From: Protula sp. h YS-2021
Lineage: Eukaryota; Annelida; Polychaeta; Sabellida; Serpulidae
Direction: 5' to 3'
Assembly: GCA_949752745.1 (NCBI GenBank)
Contig: OX457027.1
Span: 61,672,329-61,736,328, forward strand
DNA length: 64,000 bases
The notes under the pieces were generated by a model. The model had not been told where the DNA came from. It searched no databases and was given only the letters and a program-made list of their open reading frames with translations. A program made the position numbers and the translations under genes. Within the stretch, counting starts at the first letter, position 1, and each line of letters opens with the position of its first letter. Below, piece by piece: positions 55,636 to 64,000 of the stretch.

Positions 55636-55823
55636 GAGTGGTATTCTCTGTCCTTATTTTTAAGGATGCCCTTATTTTTAAAAATAAGGGGGAAAAAAGC
55701 TATTCTGCTCTATCCTCAAACTTAACAAAGTCTTTTAAAAATAAGGATAAAAATTAAGGATGAACCATCTAATCTCAAGAATAAGGACCTCCTTAAATAT
55801 AAGGACAGAGCAGAATACCACTC
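55636..55823. mobile_element. Small hairpin element (MITE-like), 188 bp
   Basis: It starts GAGTGGTATTCTCTGTCCTTA and ends with the approximate inverse TAAGGACAGAGCAGAATACCACTC. The interior also alternates CCTTATTTTTA and TAAAAATAAGG, so almost the whole element can fold back. No coding content. Confidence 0.6.
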
Positions 55824-57816
55824 ATGGTTTAGGATTTTACTATTTAAGTTGTCGTTGCAATAAAAACTTATAGACTGGTACATTGCTACGGATTCAGAGT
55901 TAACCCACAACTAAATTGACTAATAGGCTCCTTTTATGTATATGTTAACTTTTTAAAATCAAATGCTTAAATCTATTTCATTTAGTTAAATGAAGAACTA
56001 GGCATTGAAATTACTAACGATTCAGGAAGAGGCCGAGTGAATTTGAATCATTTTATTTTCTAAGGAATACATGTACATTATAAATATTAACACTTCTATG
56101 CTATGTGTCAACTTTCAACAACATTATGCAACATGTCAGATATATCTTAATTGTTTTCTACTTACATTTTCCACAGAAATACTAGCGATATTGCTTCTGT
56201 GTAGAACTGCATGATAGAGCATGGACATACTGCAAATCCTCATAATATACAACAATACCGGTATTGCGTTGACAGAAGGAATCAGGCGTTGCTAATATAC
56301 TGCTTGTCAACTGAGTTTTCAGTGTCAGGTTTTTACCATATTTTTATTATATTTTTATTCATTCCATGATAGCCAGTGAGCGTACAAAGGAAACAGAAGT
56401 GTTTTAACTGGTGCATACGCATAACTGGTCCAGTACCGAAAACGTCACGCTACGCAGTACTGAAATGTGTACTTAACGCCACCACAACGACGTAATTGCC
56501 CAACAGAAAGCATTGCACTGATTGCAGGAGTGCAAAAAAATGTATGAATTATAAGAGACAATCTTTTTACCAAAAAATTCATGAAATAACAATAAAACAC
56601 AATTTGCGTTTGAACTGGTCCGAAAACCCTCACCTTTCAGGCTCGGTCAACCAGTGTTACAGGTTAGGGAGGGTTTTGCTGATATCAGTCCACCCGCTAG
56701 TGTGGTTTTAATCACTAAACCACACAGAAACAGTCTGAAGCATTTCATTATAACATCACCAATTTTATTACTGTTTTGCTGGAAATATCAGAGGACAATT
56801 TTATATCAAGATTGATTTGTGCAGTTGTGGATTTAAGAAAACAAACAAACAGCAAAACAATGAAATGTGCGGATATCTACGGAAGTGCATGAAACTATGT
56901 AAACACTCCATGGGGCGCTTCGCATCTTATTTAACAATCACAAACTGAAACATGTTACATCTGCCATAGCAACCATATAACTACAATCACACAACACTTT
57001 TTAAATCAGGATCTTGATGCCATTTACAGTATAATACTTTTTGATTACAAACACATAAAATAAGTTAGGAACAACATAGATAATAATTTTATAACTCCGT
57101 TATAACAGTTTAGCACCAGCTGTTTCATCTTTTTTGAACGCATTGTGCATAAAACATGACAATTCTGGTGTTCTAAAGAGTCTTCCTGCCTAACCCTCAT
57201 AGGCTGGTGTATAGCTGGTATACACATTATGAACAATAATGGATATAGTGGGTTACCTTCACATTTACTTCTAAAAATACACCACGAATAATGGATACTC
57301 GTGGCGTGACGTGCATTCAGACTCGAGGAAAAAACCCGCTGGATAGTAGGATCTCAGATCCAGTGCATTCACCTTAATTCTAAAAACAATAACTGTACAG
57401 TTTGCCCTGCATTTTGTGCAAGGATTATGTTCTTCAAAAAATTACACCCCAAGCTGAACAAATTCGCACCGTAGGTAAAGCTACCCCATTTTACCTCGCG
57501 TCCAGATCTGCATTGTAGCGTTTTGATTCATGACTTTTGTACAGATCTTATTTATCACAACTATGGTATGTAAAAAGAACAGAATTTATTAACACATCAT
57601 ATACTTGTATTTATACACTAATGGAAAACTGGAGGTCATCTCTTTTACAAGTCTGTCCGTTATTTATAGCCCTTCAAAGAAAACTCTATTAAGAAGAGCA
57701 TCGGGGATATTCTTCAAGTAGCGTATCTATAAATTATGTCCTGAGAAAGTCATATTTTTGTGTTTCATTCCATGGTCTCATTTTGTTAGTTTTTAAAAGG
57801 CATTTCCGTGATATCC
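55824..57816. other. Intergenic host DNA, nothing recognised
   Basis: AT-rich, no supported gene or RNA. Confidence 0.4.
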
Positions 57817-57850
57817 AAAAAAAAAAAAAACAAAAAAAAAAAAAAAAAAA
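57817..57850. repeat. Poly-A tract
   Basis: Run of A broken by one C. It might be a relic of a retroposed 3' end, but no element is recognisable beside it. Confidence 0.85.
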
Positions 57851-60045
57851 GAGGGTTCCTATTGATTTTGAACTCAAGAAAGAATGAGATGGTTCTCGCG
57901 AGTGTGTATTAATTTGGGCTTGTTTTTCGAAATAAAAAAAATTAAAAAAAGTCCACAATCAGTTTGTTTTGCACCAAAGTGAATCGGATGAGAAATGTAT
58001 CAGCTTCGTACTATACAAATCTAGAATGCGTTAATTTGCCCTTTATTCGATTCACCCTGTTAACTCTTCATGCTTTGTAAAAAAAAAAAAAAGCTGCTAA
58101 AATAGACCGATAACTTTTCGTTTATATACCTGTATTCAATATTTGACAAACGACCAAAAACAATATGTGTATTTTTTTGTATAATTCCGCTTCAAAATAG
58201 TTAGCATAGAATTTATGTAAATATCCTATGTAACTTATCTTTTTTACAATAGAGATTTCTTTGATAAGTTTCACACTTGTTTTCAATTTCATAGGTTCAT
58301 CTTTTTAAATTATGATTTGGTTATGAAATTACCCCTGCTTGTTATTCAAGAAAGAAATGATTGATGTGTGTCGTTGTATATGAGAACGTAGCACAATTCT
58401 TTGCAACTTTACTGTATTAATCATGGTCTTACCCAAGGTCACACCTACAAGTGGTAAAAAGAAATCTCGAGGATTATGGTATTTTTGGGTTACATTACTT
58501 TAAATAATGTTGGTTTTAAATCAGAAGGTAAATTCAAATGCCACATACGTAATGACAATTTATATGCATAAATATTTCAATTTTGACTCCAAAATGTTAC
58601 ATTAAAATAATTTATAATAACGAGATTCTTTACGCTATATGCGTTTCTTATTCATACTCTGTCAAAACGGGCAGATTCAGCCAACAAATAACATCTATCA
58701 AAGGAATTTTATATCTATACTTAACACTATCTATCCATCTATAATTTATCATTTAAGATATATACTTCTTATTTTTTCTAAACACCCTTCATTAAATTTA
58801 ACATGCTTTTTATCCCCCATTTTTTCAAATACATCATCCCTTTTATAAAATTGTTTTAATTACAACGCTGAATCTGTTAATTATACCTAAGCCCTGGAGC
58901 CTTTGACATTACATAGAATTAGAAAGAACTTCTGAGCATCTTTCAATATTTATATTAACCGATAATTACAGAGATAAAACCATGAAAAAATCCTCTGTAC
59001 TGACTGGATTCGTGTTGGCACTGAAGAGTTCGGCACCAGTGGAGACAGTTAAAATCTTTCAGTGTTCGCATTCGTGCTAAACTAATGCTCTCAAAATGCG
59101 CAGATATGTGTCCGTATGTATGTCTGTGTGTGTGTGTGTTAGTATGCGTGTGTGTGTATTTATGTTTTTCTTTCAGAAATATTTTTTTCCAGGTGTTTTC
59201 GATGTGAAAGTTTTTCGCCGTGAAACATGTTTATATGATCAAGACGGCGCCATCAAATGCTGCAAACAATGCTATTCATATATTTTTAAAGGTGTGATCC
59301 ATCATTTTTATACGTCATTTTATTTTAAAACGGGGTGCTGGAAATGATTCATCTATATTGTATCTTCATCATATCTTAAAGAAGCGACCGAGATTGTCAC
59401 AAACCAAGATTGATTATTTGGGAATATAAAGCACTTTTCAAAAGAAATATCATATTTCAATCGAAAAGACTTCTCAAAACGGTCAGGGTTTACTTAATAA
59501 ATAGTGTCAAAATTTAGGAGGAACGTAAATGTCTACACTAAAAATATCTTTCTCAGAGTCTAGTCATTCACCGTATTAAGTCAAACGCTTTACTTGAATC
59601 ACTGTCTTCAACTACATAGGAAAATCGAGTCGTTTTACTTCGCGCGGCTTCTGTCATTTTCAGTAATCTAAGTGTTTATTTATGCACCTACTCGGGCAGG
59701 TTGGGGTGGGGTGGGGGCCGTGGCAGGTTTCTCAGGAAATGTTACACTTAGTGGTTGGTACAATACTTTTTTGTGTTCAGAGGAGTATTGTGTGACAAAT
59801 TTGCACACGTTTTTTTACCGGACCACCCTAAACAAATCATAGGTTACATTACAGAAAATTATTTGCACACACTTTTTTAACATATTCAACTGTACATCGA
59901 TGTCAAAACTGAATTAAACTTGTTTTAATCACATTTTTATACATTTTCAGCATTAAATGTTAACTTTGAAACAACACTGAACGAATATGACACTGAACTC
60001 GTTTGGCATAATATGGAAATTATGTAATTAGGTCAACACGTGAAG
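57851..60045. other. Intergenic/3' flank of the right sall gene
   Basis: Contains a short (GT)n patch near 59120-59158 and a G-rich patch near 59700-59720. No gene is supported. The distal part of this stretch probably includes the 3' UTR of the right sall gene. Confidence 0.4.
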
Positions 60046-62399
60046 TTATGTTTTGATTGGTTGACTAGAAGCACGCATGCTCAGATCAAGCTCGCCATAC
60101 ATGCCTTTGGGCTGTAAATTGTTGTTTTCTATAGATTCAGTTTGTTTTTTGGCATTGCTGGGAGAGAGACTATCCTCTTTTTCAGTAGTAGGTTTCTGTC
60201 TATCAAATGAAAATCCTGGAAATACTGGGGGCATCAGTGTCGGAAAACCTTTATTTTGCAGAAGTAAGCCATTAAAAGCACCAGCAGGATACTGGAATCC
60301 TGGATATCCTAATGGCAGAGGGGGGCGAGGCGACAGGGTCTGGAACTTGTTTGGTCCGCTGAATGGTGGAAGGGTGTCCATGGACATCCGGCGTCCTCTT
60401 CTCGGTGGACCATTTTGGCACGCATGGGTGCTCATATGGACTTTTAGATTGCCTGGAAGTGAAAAAGAAATATTCGTGAATTGCAATTCCAAAATCCAAG
60501 ACAAGACGTTTATCAATGAAAGGCGGAAGCTAAACTATACATGTTCTAAAAAATGCACTGTGGATATGCATTTCATACATAGGAATTTACATTGTTATTT
60601 AAGATCAATCAAGTGGATATTGTAACAGCTCATTGTGTGTCGTTTCAAGCCTCAATTTCGTATTTAATATCATAATTTATCGTAACTTTTCAAATGAATT
60701 CTGTGTTCGTTTTATTGTTTATTTCTTAACAATCTGCTGTTACGGCACTTTTTTCCACAAACACACAACCCGCGCCTCAGATGCATATATATTCGATTCA
60801 GTACTAAAATATATTAACTATACAACAGCGAAATGAATAATATGAGGTTTGGTGTACCTTTGGTGGTGAAACCTTTGCCGCACACACTGCACTTGAACGG
60901 GCGCTCGCCAGTATGCGTGCGCATGTGAATCTGCAAGGCGCTTCCGCTTGAGAACGGCTTGTGGCAGACTTGGCAAACATGGCGAAGAGACTCGCGCTTG
61001 GTGCGAAATGGCGAACTGGGGCATGCCGGTGGTGTAACGTTGTTGTTGACTACGGGTCGCGTTGCTGGTAGTGCCTGTGATGGCGTCCCCGAATGTGTGA
61101 TGACTGAAGTGTGTGCTTCTTCCTGTTTCACTGGTAGCGGACTTTCTATCTGGCCTGGGGATGATTTCTCTCGTGGTTTTCCGTCGTTGGTGTGATTTTC
61201 CGGTGATCTTTCCCTCGCAGCTGGCGAATCGTACAGGAAGGGGTCGGACATACCGATCGGGTGAGAGGGTGTGTGCATCAGTCTGTCCATCTCTTTGACA
61301 CTTTCTTGTAGGGCTAACAGGGATCCCCCATATGAAGGCATATCATCCGAATTCTTTACGATGTCTTTGCCTTCTGATGACACAGTTTCAGCGTTCACAT
61401 TGTCCTCTGCCTTTGTCATTTCAAAATCTTTAGCCTCTTTTTGTTTCTTTGATTCATTCGATTCTTCATCTTCCGCCGGTCTTTTTAGAATATTGGAGCG
61501 ATCTCCAAGTACAGTGTCTTTGTTTGGCGTTTTCATTTCAGGATGAAGAGGAAATTCATCTCTAAATTCAGCTGGTGCTTTTGAGAAGTCCATATGTCCA
61601 GGAGAAAGTTTAGGTGGTTGCATATGTGGTGGTAACATCGGGGGAAAGCCCATAAGCTGCATATAATTTGGCGGTGGGAGAAGAGGTGGCTTTGCAAAGC
61701 CGCTTTTGTTCATTTCTCCAACATGCATACGGACATGCTCTTGTAACAAAAGCACGTTGGAGAATTGCTTGGAGCACACTGGGCATTGGTGGTGAATCTG
61801 TCCACTTGGTCTTGTTCTATGAACACTCATGTGCGTTTTCAAATTACCCTTGGTGGTAAAAGCCCGCCCACATATTTTACACTTGAACGGCCGTTCTCCG
61901 GTGTGGGTTCGATAATGCATTTGCAGAGCGCTTTTACAGCTTAAGATTCGCTTGCAAATTGCGCATTGGTTGGGATCTTTCAAAGTTGGCTCCATTTTCT
62001 TAACGAGCTCTTCCAGCTTAGAGCTTTCAGTCTTTTCAATCTCCATAAACTCTTCCATTGAATCTTCGTCTTCCGGGGGAGGAGGAGGAAAGTACGGCCT
62101 GAACATAGGCATCCTGTTCTGCAGAGGACTTGGATTAAATAAATTGGAAGGTAGCAAAGGATTGGTAGACGGTGTGAATGGGTTAAAACCAGGCATAAAA
62201 CTGGAGATGATACCAGAGCGCGAGAAACCAAACGGTTCGCATCGAGGGGGTTGGGGAATGCTAGCCGGTCTACTTGTGGGTAAGATCGGGGATTGACGGT
62301 TGTCGTTGGACGGAGGGGGATCGGCGAACAGGCTACTGCTTGGACTACTGCGGCTACCATGGTCCTCTTTCGGTTCAGTGAAATCATCCTCAATTTTGT
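60046..62399 (-). CDS. sall: Spalt-like zinc-finger transcription factor, 3' part of gene (two exons)
   Basis: Paralogue of the left sall gene. Exons on the - strand: 62399-60858 (acceptor TTTCCAG before it, donor GTACAC after it) and 60452-60046 (acceptor CACTTCCAG; stop at 60046). The junction is phase 1 inside the last finger, exactly as in the left gene. The large exon has acidic [12 protein letters not shown], a triple finger ([24 protein letters not shown]) and the last pair (CQVCHKPF, then [11 protein letters not shown]), completed by [10 protein letters not shown] in the final exon. The middle pair of the left gene is absent; a short linker stands in its place. The C-terminus includes [12 protein letters not shown]-terminal exons are outside the window. 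Confidence 0.92.
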
Positions 62400-63690
62400 C
62401 TGGAAACAGAGAAAAGAAAACATCACCTTAAAATTACAATAAAACACAGGGGATTTACGACAGGAAAGGGATGATGCTAGTAGCCAATACCTTTTTGTTT
62501 TTGTGCTTTAAAGTTCTGTTATCTATCGACTGTGTGACACACGCTCCTAACAATTATATAATTTATCAGATATTAATGTTCCATAAGGATTTATATCGAA
62601 ACTGTAATAAAAGTAAATTTCCACCTTTATATGCGCTTTGCTTTTAAGAGACGTTACGTTCGATTATATTCATAATAATAAATCATACCATTTTAATGCG
62701 ACATAAGGCCATTATTTCAATGATATAAAGATTTGTTGAGTACCATCTCTCCATTTTATTATGAATTTTGAATTTTCTTTATTGCATAAAGTAAAAAAAG
62801 CATATTAAAAATTCAGCACTTGAATCTCATAAAAATCTCCGCGAAGGCACACATATGGGCGTAAGTTCGGCCGTGCAAAATGTCCATACTAACTTCGATC
62901 TTTAAACAAATTCTAGTAGCATAAATAACTTAATTTATATTAAATAAAAAGTTTTCAAAAAAAACTTTTTAGACGTCCTTGAGTGCTAGTAAGGATTATT
63001 TTATTACTCAAAGTTATTATTTTATGGATAGAAAAAAACTTGGACTTCACTGGGGGGTTTGTACCATCTTAAGTGTATAAGAGTGATATAAATATCAAGG
63101 ATTAGCCTTGAACATGACTTTAATGTGTCATCTTTATAATGGGGAAGCTTATAATTTAGCGTCGTTTGATTCGAAATCCATGAATATCAAGTGAAATTAT
63201 AGCCAAGTTTAACATTTAAAATTCCTAATGTTGCTGCCGTAAATTTTTTACAAAATGTTTTTTGATCGTCTCGAAATTTTCATGGTCGTCGTTTTTTACT
63301 TCACTCTCACTGACTTTCCTTCAATCAGAATAGAATTTTATTTCAATATAATTGTTATTGTCTTCTTTTATTTATTTATGACACTTAAAATTCCAAGTAG
63401 TTTTGCATATTTCTGAAAATCATCTGATGTCATAAAATCCGGTCTAGCTTTTTTCAGGTTCTTCAAAATATTTTTTCATAACTGATTATGCGTATTTAAC
63501 ATCCATAAATAAAAGCAGACTGCATAATTAGATCATAATCAGGATTTTTATCAACCATATCTAAAACTTTAGCACAAGTGGTTCCATGATATCTCGAACT
63601 TTATTGATAAGGACAGTTTACGATCTCGACCCTATTTCCATATCAGTGTCATGCTTTTTATCCGTCACAAACACATAAACTAGAGAATAC
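62400..63690. other. Probable intron of the right sall gene
   Basis: AT-rich DNA upstream of the large exon with no recognisable exon. The 5' exons presumably lie beyond 64000. Confidence 0.5.
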
Positions 63691-63691
63691 C

Positions 63692-63985
63692 CACCTCTCT
63701 CTTTTTTTTCTCTATATCTCTCTCTCTCTCTCTTTCTTTCTTTGCTTTCTCGTTCTCTCTGTCTTTCTCTTTCTTTCTTTTCTGACCTCTCATTACCACC
63801 CCTTCGTTCTTCCTCTCTTGAACTCTTTCTTTCTATCTCTCTTTCTTCCTTGCTCTCTCTTTCTCTTTATCTCTTTCTTTCTCCTTGCTCTCTCACTCTA
63901 AACCTTTCTCGTTTTTTCCCCCTTTCTAGTTGTCTCACTCTTTATCCCTCTTTCTCCCTCTCCCCCTCTCCCTCTTTCTTTATTA
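63692..63985. repeat. CT-rich low-complexity tract
   Basis: About 290 bases of TCTC, TTTC and CTTT words on the + strand, that is a GA-rich purine tract on the sall coding strand. Confidence 0.9.
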
Positions 63986-64000
63986 ATAAGATGCGAACTC

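Noticed and set aside
60077..60625. 182-residue + strand frame
   Set aside because: Antisense of the last sall exon and adjacent intron; it crosses a splice site of the real gene.

Overview
The window is animal nuclear DNA, AT-rich and dense in microsatellites and short interspersed repeats. Two spalt-like (sall) zinc-finger genes with ordinary GT-AG introns mark it as bilaterian. Protein style and repeat content suggest a lophotrochozoan, perhaps a mollusc; this is an inference and I cannot name the species. The two sall genes face each other tail to tail: the left one (2125-5928, + strand) lacks its 5' exons in this window, and so does the right one (60046-62399, - strand). They keep the same phase-1 junction inside the last zinc-finger pair, so they are an old tandem duplicate. 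The right copy lacks the middle zinc-finger pair.

Between them lies a complete Polinton/Maverick element, a DNA virus-like transposon, at 36395-54406 (18,012 bp). It has long terminal inverted repeats (TIRs) beginning AGTAGTATGATAATG and a perfect 6-bp target duplication, GTTCTG, at 36389-36394 and 54407-54412. I see no broken gene in it, so it looks recent.

Layout of the element: (1) left TIR with CRE/ETS sites and a C-tract minisatellite; (2) a + strand block with a Cys-rich protein, protein-primed DNA polymerase B and four small proteins, the first PC4-like and the others sharing its pattern; (3) short repeats where the two transcript blocks meet; (4) a - strand block of nine tightly packed genes: integrase, packaging ATPase, small basic proteins, a probable lipid-anchored protein, minor capsid, pVI-like protein, major capsid and protease; (5) a - strand accessory block with a small zinc-binding protein, a NADAR-domain enzyme, two paralogous small proteins, a two-module PC4-like protein with a zinc-rich tail, and an acidic repeat protein with two CARD-like segments; (6) right TIR with a seven-copy G-tract minisatellite.

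How it fits together: integrase, polymerase, ATPase, protease and two capsid proteins are the standard Polinton core for integration, replication and virion assembly. Both TIRs carry the same TATA promoter, driving the Cys-rich gene on the left and the acidic CARD-like gene on the right. Accessory genes tend to have their own TATA boxes, several holding the stop codon of the preceding gene. The nine-gene late block has one clear TATA box and repeated ATGA stop/start overlaps. The left terminal gene ends in a perfect match to the metazoan histone mRNA 3' stem-loop.

The most unusual content is the histone-type 3' end, the PC4-like expansion, the NADAR enzyme, the CARD-like protein and the enhancer-like TIRs. 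The host DNA at 7-36 kb and 54-60 kb holds no gene I can support, only microsatellites, minisatellites, small inverted-repeat elements and an AAGGTCA-rich interspersed repeat.
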